DNA of 64,000 nt from Chloroflexota bacterium (lineage in GTDB: Bacteria; Chloroflexota; Anaerolineae; B4-G1), in contig JAAEPW010000183.1 of assembly GCA_024232355.1 (NCBI GenBank), forward strand, positions 4,735 through 68,734, read 5' to 3'. Below, piece after piece: positions 9,151 through 18,633 of this stretch. The notes under the pieces are model-generated. The model ran no database searches, was not told the DNA's origin, and saw only the letters and a program-made list of their open reading frames with translations. How positions within the stretch are numbered: the stretch's first letter is position 1; every line of letters starts with the position of its first letter. Position numbers and translations under genes: made by a program.

Positions 9151-10140
9151 ATGGAAACCTTGACCGTGCTCCTGTTGCTTACACTGATCTTGTCGGTATG
9201 GGGACTGATTGCGGCAGTTGTTTGGCTAGCATTGCGCGGCCGCAGTGAGCCTCAGACAGAACACATGGCTATTCTACAAGCAGAAATGCGCGTGCTACGT
9301 GAGCAAGTCGGTCAGAGTCTCGGAACTATGACCCAGCAAGTCGCTGTCTTTGGCAGTGTGCAGGAGGGAATTGGACGGGTTGACGAAGCAACCCATCAAA
9401 TTCTTGCATTGGGTCAAGACATCGCTGCCCTGCAAGACATACTGCGATCGCCCAAGCCGCGTGGCGGCCTGGGTGAAATTCTGCTTGGTAACCTACTGGC
9501 ACAAGTTCTACCAAGCGAGCGATACCAACTCCAATACACCTTTGACGACGGCACGCGAGTGGATGCAGCCATCCTCCTGGTCGACCACGTCGTTCCGATA
9601 GACGCCAAGTTCCCACTGGAAAACTTTCAACGCATATTGGATGCAGCGAATGACAAAGAACGTAAATCCGCTCAAAAGGCCTTTATCCGCGATGTCAAAA
9701 AACGAGTAGATGAGACAGTCAAATACATCCAGCCAGATGAAGGAACCTTTGAATTCGCCATGATGTATATCCCCGCCGAGAACGTCTATTACGAGGTCCT
9801 CAGTGCCAAAGACCTATTCGAGTACGCTCTTGAACAACACGTGATTCCTGTATCGCCCAACTCTTTCTTTGCCTATCTGAACGTCATCGCTTTTGGACTG
9901 CGCGGCCTGGACATTGAGGAAAAAGCACGTCTCTTGTTGGGTCAACTCTCTCGACTGAAAAAAGATTTTGGGGATATTCACAACGGATATAATACACTCG
10001 GCACGCATATCACCCGTGCTCAAAGCAAGTACAACGAGGTGGACATCAAGTTGGGTCGCTTTGGCGAAAAACTAACCGATGTAGCTACCGGTGAAACATT
10101 GCCTGCCGGTGAGGAGCAGCCAGCACTGACCGGAGAATAA
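9151..10140 (+). CDS. rmuC: RmuC-family DNA recombination protein
   Basis: The 329 residues begin with a transmembrane helix (LLLLTLILSVWGLIAAVVW) and a short coiled coil. The RmuC core follows: KPRGGLGEILLGNLL, DAAILLVDHVVPIDAKFPLE and EFAMMYIPAENVYYEVL, all hallmark RmuC segments with a nuclease-like fold. RmuC is known to limit rearrangements at inverted repeats. It starts 2 nt after the SNF2 stop and ends 1 nt before the AddB-like start, so all are probably translated from one mRNA. The number of inverted repeats in this window makes the presence of rmuC fitting, but that link is only suggestive. Confidence 0.92.
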   Translation: METLTVLLLLTLILSVWGLIAAVVWLALRGRSEPQTEHMAILQAEMRVLREQVGQSLGTMTQQVAVFGSVQEGIGRVDEATHQILALGQDIAALQDILRSPKPRGGLGEILLGNLLAQVLPSERYQLQYTFDDGTRVDAAILLVDHVVPIDAKFPLENFQRILDAANDKERKSAQKAFIRDVKKRVDETVKYIQPDEGTFEFAMMYIPAENVYYEVLSAKDLFEYALEQHVIPVSPNSFFAYLNVIAFGLRGLDIEEKARLLLGQLSRLKKDFGDIHNGYNTLGTHITRAQSKYNEVDIKLGRFGEKLTDVATGETLPAGEEQPALTGE

Positions 10141-10141
10141 A

Positions 10142-13100
10142 GTGATCATCAAAATTCTCCTCGCCCCCGCCGGAGGCGGCAAAACCGCTCACGCCATCGA
10201 ACGCATCCGCGCCCTGCCGCCCCTCTCCTCCATCCGTGTCCTCGTGCCGGACCAGATGGAGGCCGCAGCGTTTCGCCGCCGATTGGCGCAATCCGGCGGC
10301 GCGCTCGGCACCGAGGTGCAGACCTTTTACAAACTCTACGCCGATGTGTTGACGTTGGCCGGAGGCACCGCCGCGCCCCCACAGGCCGAACCAGAGCAAG
10401 GGATGGCGCGCCTGCTACCCTCGGTCCGCTACCGGCTGATCCAACACATCACGGGAACTCTGTGCGACGCCGGTCAACTGGCCTACTATGCTCCCCTGCG
10501 CCACTCGGCGGGCTTTGCGCGCCTGCTGGGGGGACTGTTCGGGGAGCTCAAGCGCGCCCGCGTCTTTCCAGAGGATCTCGAACAAGCATTGGCCGGGCAC
10601 AAACCCCGCCTGGTCGAACTGGCCCGCATCTATACCGCTTACCAATCCTGGCTGATCGACACCGGCTGGGTCGACACCGAGGGCCAGGGCTGGCTGGCGG
10701 CGATTGCGCTGGAACAAGACCCGTCGCTGCTCTCCAACCTGTCGCTGCTGGTCGTGGACGGCTTTGACGAATTCAACCCCACCCAACTCTACCTGCTGCG
10801 CCTCCTGGCCAACCGCGCCGCGACCACCATCGTCACCCTCACCGGCGATCCGCAAAACCCCGACCGGCTGGCCCATCGCCGGCTGGCCCGCGCCCGCGCC
10901 GCTTTGGCGCACGCACTCGACGTCGAACCGACATCTCTCTCTAACAAGAGGCAAGAGGACAATCCCCTTGTCCCCTTGTCCCCTTGTCCCCTTGCCCACA
11001 TTGAAGCCAAACTTTTTGAACCCAGCCCTCCCTCCATCCTCGCCGACGAAACCGTGACGTTCATCGAGGCCCAGAACCGTGCGTCCGAGGCTCGTGAGGC
11101 GCTGCGCTGGCTCAAAGCGCGCCTGGTTCGCGACGGCGTGCCGCTCTCCGGCATAGCCATCGTCGCCCGCGACGTGCTCCCCTACCGGTCATTCCTGGAA
11201 CAGGTCGCCGCCGAGTTTGGAATGCCGCTGCGCTTTGCTTCCGGAGCCGACCTGCGCGCCAATCCGGCTATCGCCGCACTGTTGAATCTCTTGACGCTGT
11301 CTCTAAAATCGGTCGATTGGTCGCCGCAGGCGCTGATCGATGCCTTGACCAGCCCTTATTTCGATTGGACCGATTGCGGCCTGCAGTCCAATGACGCCGG
11401 TTACCTGTACGACGTCGCCCGCGCCGGGCAAGTCGTCACCGGGCTGGACCAGTGGCGTGAGGCGTTCCACAACCTGTCCGCCCGCCCATCGGAGGAGGAC
11501 ACACCTGTCGCGCTAGACGAGGAGGATTTTGCCCCCCGACCTTCACTTGCCAAGGCCCAGGTGACGCGGCTGGAAGCCATCTTTGACGAGATCATCACAC
11601 GCATCACGCCCCCGCCCCAGGCCACACTGCGCGAGCGGGTGATGTGGATAGAAAAACTCATCGGACCGGACCCGGCATTGACGTCGCCAGGCACACCAGC
11701 CGAAGACGACACCGCGTCATTGCGCATCGTGATCCGCACCCGCCAGAACCTCGCCACCGCCGAGCGCGACGTCGCCGCCCTGCGGATTTTCAAGGACATC
11801 CTGCGCGGCATGGTGCTGGCCGATTCCGTGCTCGATGGGGAACCCGAATCCCACCTACCCCTCGGCCAATTTGTCACCGAACTCGTCCAGGCCGTCGGAG
11901 AAACGACCTACACGACGCCCGTCAAAGGCGAGGCGATCCTGGTCGCCTCGGTGCTGGAGGTGCGCGGGCTAACCTTTGATTCCGTCGCCCTGTTGGGGCT
12001 GGCGGAAGGGGACTTTCCCCGCGCCGAGCGGGAGGACGCCCTGCTGCGCGAGTCCGACCGTGTCTGGCTGGCCGAGCGCGGTTTCGCCATCGAAGCGCGC
12101 CTACAAGGCGACGAAGCGACATTCTTTTACCAGGCCGTCACCCGCGCCCGCCGCCGACTGCTGCTCTGCCGACCGTACCTGGCCAGCGACGGGCAATCTT
12201 GGGAATCGTCTCCCTACTGGTCCGCCGTGCTGGGGCTGTTCGAGAATGCACCCGTAACCCACGTCCGCCCCACCGACCCAGTGCGCGACGTCGCCTCGGC
12301 CCAGGAACTTGCCAGCGCGACGCCCGGCGATGTGACCGGCGTTTCGACCGCCATCCTCCACACCCGTTCCACACCTCAAACCGCCCCCTCACCCTGGAAC
12401 GGCGATCTCTCGACGCTGGAGAAGCCGTTGGCGCAGCGTTTCGGCGCGGACCAACCCTGGTCGAGCAGCCGCCTGGAGACGTACGCCAAGTGCCCGTTCT
12501 ACTTTTGGGCCGCCTACGCGATGGAACTGGAACCGCGCGAACTGCCCCAGGCCGGGTTCGACGTATTGATCCTCGGCTCCATCTACCACCTGGTGCTCGA
12601 ACGCCTCTACGACCTGGTGGACGACGGCGCCCCCGACCGCCTGCGCGCCGAACTGCCCAACGTCGCCCGCCAGGTCTACGACGCCGCGCCAAACGATTAC
12701 GGTTTCCGCCCCTCGCCGCTGTGGCAGCGCCAGCAAGAAGAGATGACCGAGGTGCTGCACCGCACCCTCGAAGCGCTGATCGATACCGCCGGGGAATACA
12801 AGCCCTTGATCCAAGAACTCGCCTTTGGCCTGCACGAGAAACCGCCCCTCGTGCTCCGAGATGCGGAGGGGCAAACCCTCTATCTACGCGGCTATATCGA
12901 CCGCGTGGACCAAGCGCCGGACGGACGGCTGCGTATCATCGACTATAAAGCCGGTTCGACGCTGATCCCGGCCCGCGACTTGACCGACGGCTACCGGCTG
13001 CAACTGCCCCTCTACGCCCTGGCCGCGCAGGAGGCGCTCAACGCCGAGGTGAGCGGCGGCTTTTACTGGCACATTGGCTCATCCAAACCGAGCAGTCTCA

Positions 13101-13279
13101 AATTGGAGAAATATGAGGGAGGCGTCGACGGGGCCATCGAGACGGCGGTCAATTATTCCCTGGCGATTGGTTCCGCCGTGCGCACCGGGCAGTTTGCGCC
13201 CGCATCGTCAGACGATGGTTGCCCGACGTTTTGTTCGGCAGCGGGGTTCTGCGAAGGATACAATCCTAGATCATGGTAA
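10142..13279 (+). CDS. addB: AddB-like ATP-dependent nuclease subunit (PD-(D/E)XK, Fe-S)
   Basis: The start is GTG, 1 nt after the rmuC stop. The N-terminus has a Walker A-type loop (APAGGGKT) in a UvrD-like fold. The C-terminus has YAKCPFYFWAAY, the nuclease core RLRIIDYKAGS and a cysteine cluster C-x3-C-x5-C (CPTFCSAAGFC). Together with the Cys in YAKCPF this forms the 4Fe-4S clasp typical of AddB. AddB pairs with AddA to resect double-strand breaks and load RecA. At 1045 residues it is a normal length for the family. Odd feature: residues about 275-285 are encoded by four exact copies of the 8-base unit TCCCCTTG, which is not a multiple of three. Confidence 0.88.
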   Translation: MIIKILLAPAGGGKTAHAIERIRALPPLSSIRVLVPDQMEAAAFRRRLAQSGGALGTEVQTFYKLYADVLTLAGGTAAPPQAEPEQGMARLLPSVRYRLIQHITGTLCDAGQLAYYAPLRHSAGFARLLGGLFGELKRARVFPEDLEQALAGHKPRLVELARIYTAYQSWLIDTGWVDTEGQGWLAAIALEQDPSLLSNLSLLVVDGFDEFNPTQLYLLRLLANRAATTIVTLTGDPQNPDRLAHRRLARARAALAHALDVEPTSLSNKRQEDNPLVPLSPCPLAHIEAKLFEPSPPSILADETVTFIEAQNRASEAREALRWLKARLVRDGVPLSGIAIVARDVLPYRSFLEQVAAEFGMPLRFASGADLRANPAIAALLNLLTLSLKSVDWSPQALIDALTSPYFDWTDCGLQSNDAGYLYDVARAGQVVTGLDQWREAFHNLSARPSEEDTPVALDEEDFAPRPSLAKAQVTRLEAIFDEIITRITPPPQATLRERVMWIEKLIGPDPALTSPGTPAEDDTASLRIVIRTRQNLATAERDVAALRIFKDILRGMVLADSVLDGEPESHLPLGQFVTELVQAVGETTYTTPVKGEAILVASVLEVRGLTFDSVALLGLAEGDFPRAEREDALLRESDRVWLAERGFAIEARLQGDEATFFYQAVTRARRRLLLCRPYLASDGQSWESSPYWSAVLGLFENAPVTHVRPTDPVRDVASAQELASATPGDVTGVSTAILHTRSTPQTAPSPWNGDLSTLEKPLAQRFGADQPWSSSRLETYAKCPFYFWAAYAMELEPRELPQAGFDVLILGSIYHLVLERLYDLVDDGAPDRLRAELPNVARQVYDAAPNDYGFRPSPLWQRQQEEMTEVLHRTLEALIDTAGEYKPLIQELAFGLHEKPPLVLRDAEGQTLYLRGYIDRVDQAPDGRLRIIDYKAGSTLIPARDLTDGYRLQLPLYALAAQEALNAEVSGGFYWHIGSSKPSSLKLEKYEGGVDGAIETAVNYSLAIGSAVRTGQFAPASSDDGCPTFCSAAGFCEGYNPRSW
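10963..10994 (+). repeat. Four tandem copies of an 8-bp unit inside addB
   Basis: TCCCCTTG is repeated exactly four times (10963-10970, 10971-10978, 10979-10986, 10987-10994) within the addB reading frame, in a hydrophilic linker. Gain or loss of one unit would shift the frame. Confidence 0.9.
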
Positions 13280-13282
13280 CCC

Positions 13283-13315
13283 AGACTTCCGAAGTTCGGA
13301 AAACTTCGAAAGTCT
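13283..13315. repeat. Dispersed palindrome, AGACYT-N3-ARGTTY design
   Basis: The element reads AGACTT CCG AAGTTC GGA AAACTT CGA AAGTCT, a 33-base near-perfect palindrome. It has the same design as the element at 37329-37362 and the arms at 34536-34634. It lies just after the addB stop and before the likely addA start. Confidence 0.75.
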
Positions 13316-13326
13316 CACGTAGTAAA

Positions 13327-16300
13327 ATGACAATTCTAAATCTACTCCAACTCAACAAGCCACAAACCCAGGCCGCGACCGATCCCGGCAACCTCGTCGT
13401 CACCGCCGGGGCAGGGTCGGGCAAGACGCGCACGCTGGTCGGGCGCTACCTGTCGCTGCTGGAAAGCGGCGTGCCGCTGCGCGGGATCGTCGCCATCACC
13501 TTTACGGAAAAAGCTGCCCGCGAAATGCGCACCCGCATCCGTCAGACCATCACCGAATGGCTGGTGCAGGACCCGCCCCGACGCGCTTTTTGGGAACAAG
13601 CCTTTGCCGATCTGGACGCGGCCCGCATCGGCACCATCCACAGCCTGTGCGCCCAAATCCTGCGCGAACACCCAGTCGAGGCGGCGCGGCTGGGCTTTAT
13701 GCCGCGATTCGGCGTTTTAGAAGAAGGGCGCGCCGCCGTGATGCGGACGCACGCCATCGAAGAGGCGCTGGCCTGGGCTGCCGATGACGATGCCGCCTCG
13801 CACCTGTTCGGCGCACTGGGCGAATTTGGACTGCGCGCGGCGGTCGCGGTGCTTTTGGCAAAACGTCTCGACGCCGACGCATCCTTTGAGCAACTGACCG
13901 ACGACCCATTGCACAGTTGGTCCGCCGCACTGACAAGCTGGTTACGCGAAAATCTGGACGTCCCCCAGTGGCGGCAACTCTTGCACGAACTGTCTGACCT
14001 GCAAGCCAACGACCCCACCGACAAAATGGAAACCGCCCGCCAGGCCGTGCTGGCCCACGCTGAAGCTGTAGACGATGCGCGCCAGCAGAACAATTTCGAC
14101 GCGACGCTGACCGAACTGGCAGCGCTGCGCGCGTCCACGGCGTTGGGTGGTCGCAAGGCCAACTGGCCCGGCGACACGTTGGCGGATGTCAAAGACGTTA
14201 TGCGCGCGCTACGTGCCCATTTTGACGACCGTCTCAAACCCCTGGCCGACCCCAAAAAGCCTGCCTCCTGGACCCTCGACGAGCAGGTTGCGGGCATCAT
14301 CTGGTCCCTCCATGCCACGTACCGACGCACCCTGGACGCCTACGCCCAGGCCCGCCGGACGGAAAACGCCCTCGATTTCGACGATATGGAGGCCGGGGCG
14401 CTAGAGATGCTGGACGACCCAGACGTCCGCGCCACCTGGCAGGCCAACGTCCAGGCTGTGCTGGTGGACGAGTTCCAAGACACTAACGAGCGCCAGCGAC
14501 AAATCGTCTACGCCCTGACCGGCTTTCCGCCACGAGACACGACACCCGCCTCTCTCTTTGTTGTCGGTGACGCAAAACAATCCATATATCGCTTTAGAGG
14601 GGCCGACGTGACCGTCTTTCGCCGTGTGCAGGACGATATGACAAGCGCTGGAGGCCGCGTCATCCCCCTCGACCTGACCTTTCGGGCACACGAGGCTTTG
14701 ATCAAGACCACCAACCAATTACTCGCCCCCATCATGGGCGAGGTCGAGCGACCGGGCCGCCCGTACGCCGTGCCCTTTGCCCCTCTGACAGCCTTCCGCT
14801 CCGATCCACGGCCCGGCATCGCCGCGCCGTTCGTCGAACTGCTCCTGGGACTTGGAACGTCAGCCAGCGCGGGACGGCAGGCCGCGGCGGATGGGCTGGC
14901 GACGCGCCTGCGTGAACTACGCGCCCGCGAAAACGTCGAGTGGAAGGACGTGGCGCTGCTGTTTCGCGCCTCGACCGCGTTCGGCGTCTACGAGGACGCA
15001 CTGGAACGGGCCGGTATCCCGTTCGTCACTGTATCTGGGCGCGGCTTTTACGAGCGCTACGAGGTGCGCAATCTGCTCAACGCCCTCGTCGCCATCGCCG
15101 ACCCCACCGACGACCTGGCGCTGGTCGGATTCCTACGCTCCCCGTCCGTCGGCCTGACCGATGCGGCCCTCTACCTGCTGCGCTTTCCGCCCCCGGCGGT
15201 CGTCCCACGGGAAAAAACGTACAAGCCGTGCTCCATCTGGGCGATCCTCAACCACATCAGCCTGCCCGACATTGTCCCGCCGGATGACCTGGCGCGCGCG
15301 GTGCAAGGTCGCGATTTGGTCAGAGAACTACACGAAATGGCAGGCCGCGTGCCGGTCGCCGCGCTGCTCAAGCAGTTGTTGGACCAAACTCATTATCGCG
15401 CCGCGCTGCAAACAGCCGACGGAGGCGCACGCGCCCAACGCAATGTGGACAAGCTGCTGGCAGACGCCCACACCAGCGGCCTAGTGAGTGCGCGCGAGTT
15501 TGTGGAATATGTCCACACATTGCGCGGCGCCGGTGCTCGCGAGAGCGAAGCCCCCACCGAGGCCGGGAGCGCGGTGCAACTGATGACGGTTCACAAATCC
15601 AAGGGGCTTGAATTCCCCGTCATCGTCATCGCTGACGCCGCTCACGCTGGTCGTGGGAGAGCGGCCAATCTCTGGCTGGACGAGCAACTAGGTGTGACGC
15701 TCAACCTGCGAAACCGGCGCGACGACGACAAACGCCGCCCCGCCGCGCACCAGTTGGCGTCACTACGCGACATCGAGCGCGCCGAGGCGGAGAATCACCG
15801 CCTGCTGTACGTGGCTGCCACCCGCGCACGCGAAAAGCTGCTGGTCAGTGCCCACACCAAAATCCTCAAGGGCGGCAGACTGGGCACGTCCGGCTGGCTC
15901 AAGCTGTTGGGCCAGGTCACGGGCCTGGATGATGTCGCCATCGCCGGGACACCTATTGGACCACAAGAACTACCCCTGACACCAGACGTTGGATGCACAC
16001 TCTACCCTTGGCAAGAAGACCGTCCCGCAAGCCGACGCGACACGACAAGCAATCACAGATTGCCCGAAACACAAGACACACAACCCATTCTCAAAGATCT
16101 AGTCGCACCGCTCGTCACGCCCCTTTCTCTTGGTACCGACCCCAAACTCGAGGCGCGCGAGGTCGAACCGCCGCGCCGGGTCTGGCGCATAGTGCCGCTG
16201 GCGAAACGTCCACAAGCTCCAGCCTGGGTAGTGGGGACGTTGACCCACGCCGCGCTATGTCACTGGCGTTTTGAAAGGAAGGAGTTGGACGCATTCCTGC

Positions 16301-16707
16301 GCCCGTTTGCGCTAGAGATGGGCGTCGTGGACGAAAAACAGATTCATAACACCATTCTGGAAACCGCCCGCAACCTGCGCCGCTTCCGGGCGCATCCTCT
16401 GTGGGCGGAGCTAGACGCGGCGCAGCGCTGGCCCGAAGTGCCCTTTAGCATCGTCGAGGACGGCCAACCGGAGAGCGGCATCATCGACCTGCTCTACCGC
16501 GTCGGCGAAGATTGGAAGATCGCCGAGTTCAAGACTGACCAAGTACGCTCCGCTGCCGACCTGCCCGCTCACATCCAAAAAAAAGCCTACGACGACCAAG
16601 TTCGACGCTACGTGCGTGCTGTGCGTCTGCAACTGGGCGTGGAGGCAAAGGCCAATCTCATTTTTATGAGTGTGGGCAACCAGATCGCTGTCGTACCTGT
16701 GTTGTAG
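13327..16707 (+). CDS. addA: AddA-like UvrD/Rep helicase-nuclease
   Basis: The ATG at 13327 (MTILNLLQLNKPQTQAATD) is preferred. The alternative ATG at 13273 overlaps addB, but the extra 18 residues are encoded by the palindrome at 13283-13315. Neither start has a strong Shine-Dalgarno. Superfamily 1 motifs are clear: Walker A TAGAGSGKT (about 26-34), motif Ia ITFTEKAAREM, motif II LVDEFQDTNER (about 379), motif III VGDAKQSIYRFRGAD, motif V TVHKSKGLEFP and motif VI LLYVAATRAREKL. The C-terminus holds the PD-(D/E)XK nuclease with GIIDLLYR and IAEFKTD. It forms the break-processing AddAB pair with the preceding gene. Confidence 0.92.
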   Translation: MTILNLLQLNKPQTQAATDPGNLVVTAGAGSGKTRTLVGRYLSLLESGVPLRGIVAITFTEKAAREMRTRIRQTITEWLVQDPPRRAFWEQAFADLDAARIGTIHSLCAQILREHPVEAARLGFMPRFGVLEEGRAAVMRTHAIEEALAWAADDDAASHLFGALGEFGLRAAVAVLLAKRLDADASFEQLTDDPLHSWSAALTSWLRENLDVPQWRQLLHELSDLQANDPTDKMETARQAVLAHAEAVDDARQQNNFDATLTELAALRASTALGGRKANWPGDTLADVKDVMRALRAHFDDRLKPLADPKKPASWTLDEQVAGIIWSLHATYRRTLDAYAQARRTENALDFDDMEAGALEMLDDPDVRATWQANVQAVLVDEFQDTNERQRQIVYALTGFPPRDTTPASLFVVGDAKQSIYRFRGADVTVFRRVQDDMTSAGGRVIPLDLTFRAHEALIKTTNQLLAPIMGEVERPGRPYAVPFAPLTAFRSDPRPGIAAPFVELLLGLGTSASAGRQAAADGLATRLRELRARENVEWKDVALLFRASTAFGVYEDALERAGIPFVTVSGRGFYERYEVRNLLNALVAIADPTDDLALVGFLRSPSVGLTDAALYLLRFPPPAVVPREKTYKPCSIWAILNHISLPDIVPPDDLARAVQGRDLVRELHEMAGRVPVAALLKQLLDQTHYRAALQTADGGARAQRNVDKLLADAHTSGLVSAREFVEYVHTLRGAGARESEAPTEAGSAVQLMTVHKSKGLEFPVIVIADAAHAGRGRAANLWLDEQLGVTLNLRNRRDDDKRRPAAHQLASLRDIERAEAENHRLLYVAATRAREKLLVSAHTKILKGGRLGTSGWLKLLGQVTGLDDVAIAGTPIGPQELPLTPDVGCTLYPWQEDRPASRRDTTSNHRLPETQDTQPILKDLVAPLVTPLSLGTDPKLEAREVEPPRRVWRIVPLAKRPQAPAWVVGTLTHAALCHWRFERKELDAFLRPFALEMGVVDEKQIHNTILETARNLRRFRAHPLWAELDAAQRWPEVPFSIVEDGQPESGIIDLLYRVGEDWKIAEFKTDQVRSAADLPAHIQKKAYDDQVRRYVRAVRLQLGVEAKANLIFMSVGNQIAVVPVL

Positions 16708-16734
16708 GACGGTTTTGCTAGCCGCCTAGCTTCA

Positions 16735-16767
16735 GTCGGATAACGGGCGTAGGCCGCCTAATCCGAC
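16735..16767. repeat. REP-like hairpin between convergent genes
   Basis: GTCGGATAA and TAATCCGAC are inverted arms around a GC-rich centre (GGGCGTAGGCCGCC), followed by CTAC. A small hairpin, GCTAG-CCGC-CTAGC (16717-16730), lies just before it. The form closely resembles enterobacterial REP units. The position between the addA stop and the stop of the opposing glycosyltransferase gene would allow it to act as a bidirectional transcription barrier; no U-tract is present. Confidence 0.65.
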
Positions 16768-16775
16768 CTACAAGC

Positions 16776-18476
16776 CTATTCGCTCGACGTTAAATCCGTC
16801 GTCATAATCCGGTAAACGGTCACCGCGTTGTGATAGTTGTTGGTGGGCAAATAGCCCTGAAGCCAGCGCTCGTGATCGATCTCGAATACGGCCACTTGGC
16901 GCATCTCGAACAACGAGGTAGTCTTGAGGCCCATCACCTCGGCAAAGTCAAACAGGCCGCCATCTGTCGCACCGGTACGCCCCGGCAATATCAGGCAGTC
17001 AATCCCATTCTCAACCAGATAACGATCAAAATCGCCTTCTAAGAATCGCTGACCAGCATTCGGATCGATCAATCCCGCCAAGTCCACGAGCGGACGTTTG
17101 CCATAGTAACGCACAGCGCCCAGGTCGAACGCGGCGCATTGATCCTCCAAAGAGACGTTGTCACGCACAAAATGCGCTGCCGCGATGCGGGCGTTTTGCA
17201 TGTGGTCGAGATTGGCGTCGTACACGCCATTCCAATACACCGAGTTTGCCACGGTAATGGCGAGCAATCCCCCAGCCAACCACAAGCGCAGGCGCGCGCG
17301 CCGGGCAAAATGAGCAAGCCCCAGCGTCAAGGCCAGCCAGAGGACGATGTGATTCACCGCCCCGTAGCGGCTGGCAGTCCCCGGAATCGGCATAAACATG
17401 ATGTAACCCAAGTTGTGCAAAAGCACCCAGACTAAAAAGACGATCATCGGGCGGCGCTCCTGATCTTGCAGCCATCCTAGCCAGCGGCGGGGCGCACTCG
17501 TTCGCCGGACAGCCATCCATAGAAGAGGCGCGATCACACCTACCCATCCGACGATGGCCCAAATAGACAGCGTATAGTCCGGTTGATCCACCAAAGTGCC
17601 AATCGGGATGTGTGGCTGTGGAAGCGCGATGCCTCCCAGGGCAAACACCAGCAAGTAAAGCACCCACGAACTCACATAAGCCAGCGTAGAGAAACTGCCG
17701 AGTATTGCTACCAGTGCATTTCTCTCGGCCAGCATTTGGGTGCCGACAGCAAAACTCAATTGTTTGCCGATGGCGCTGGTGGGGACCACGTGCCCGGTTC
17801 GCCACAGTAAATAGCCAAACCACGGCCCGCAGACCATCGTGCATATCAAACCGATCACGATAATATTACGTTTGATCTCTCGATGTCGCCACAACTCGAC
17901 ACATCCGACAGCAACCGCCAGCGCCAATCCCTCCGGGCGAGCCAGGGGCAGCAGTCCTAGTGTAAGGCCCAACCAAACCCATCGTTTGTCTCGATAAACG
18001 AGCAACGCCAGTATGCCCAGTGCCAGGAACAACATGGTCTCCATTCCAGTGAGCGAAAACCACAGCATGTGGCCCGACAATACGACCAACAGCGACCCAA
18101 CCAGGGCCTGAACAGGATGCCAGATTGGGCGCAGCAACCGGTAAAGCCCCACGCCCACGGTCGCAAGCGATGCGATCCCCAGTACTTTGGCCAGCACGTG
18201 CATCGAAAGGCCCAATTTATGCCCGCCAGCCAGCAGCAACACCCACAACAAGCTCGTACTGCCCACGCCCTCTTCGCTGGCAAAATTGAACATCAGCTTG
18301 CCCTGCTCAGCGAGGTTTTGGGCATAGACAAAGTGGATGTAGGTATCGTCCATCGGGAACTCGCGGGGAGCGGGCCAGAGAAAGCACAGCGAAGAGATCA
18401 GCACCGCCATCACAATGATGACGAACGAAAGCCAAGATGGAAGCATAATACGTGAGCCCCAATTTGATAGAGACAT
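16776..18476 (-). CDS. GT-C type membrane glycosyltransferase (ArnT/PMT-like)
   Basis: The 566-residue protein has about 11-13 predicted transmembrane helices. After the first helix comes the acidic motif PMDDTYIHFVYAQNL, which matches the DD/DE catalytic motif in the first external loop of GT-C enzymes that use polyprenyl-phosphate sugars. The C-terminal 130 residues are a soluble external domain. Upstream, GAGGG lies 9 nt before the ATG. It should transfer a sugar from a lipid carrier outside the membrane; the acceptor is unknown. No sugar-activating genes are adjacent. Confidence 0.8.
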   Translation of the reverse strand: MSLSNWGSRIMLPSWLSFVIIVMAVLISSLCFLWPAPREFPMDDTYIHFVYAQNLAEQGKLMFNFASEEGVGSTSLLWVLLLAGGHKLGLSMHVLAKVLGIASLATVGVGLYRLLRPIWHPVQALVGSLLVVLSGHMLWFSLTGMETMLFLALGILALLVYRDKRWVWLGLTLGLLPLARPEGLALAVAVGCVELWRHREIKRNIIVIGLICTMVCGPWFGYLLWRTGHVVPTSAIGKQLSFAVGTQMLAERNALVAILGSFSTLAYVSSWVLYLLVFALGGIALPQPHIPIGTLVDQPDYTLSIWAIVGWVGVIAPLLWMAVRRTSAPRRWLGWLQDQERRPMIVFLVWVLLHNLGYIMFMPIPGTASRYGAVNHIVLWLALTLGLAHFARRARLRLWLAGGLLAITVANSVYWNGVYDANLDHMQNARIAAAHFVRDNVSLEDQCAAFDLGAVRYYGKRPLVDLAGLIDPNAGQRFLEGDFDRYLVENGIDCLILPGRTGATDGGLFDFAEVMGLKTTSLFEMRQVAVFEIDHERWLQGYLPTNNYHNAVTVYRIMTTDLTSSE

Positions 18477-18633
18477 GGTTACAAACCCTCATTTCGACAA
18501 TGTAGCAACGGCAAGGAATAATCAGCAACTGGTAGAGGTGCCCAAGTCTCTTCCAGCCCCACCAAAGTTTACTTTGATGCCTACCTAATCCAGCCGCAAC
18601 TGCTAACCCAAAAAGGATTGGTGGTCTGAACAA

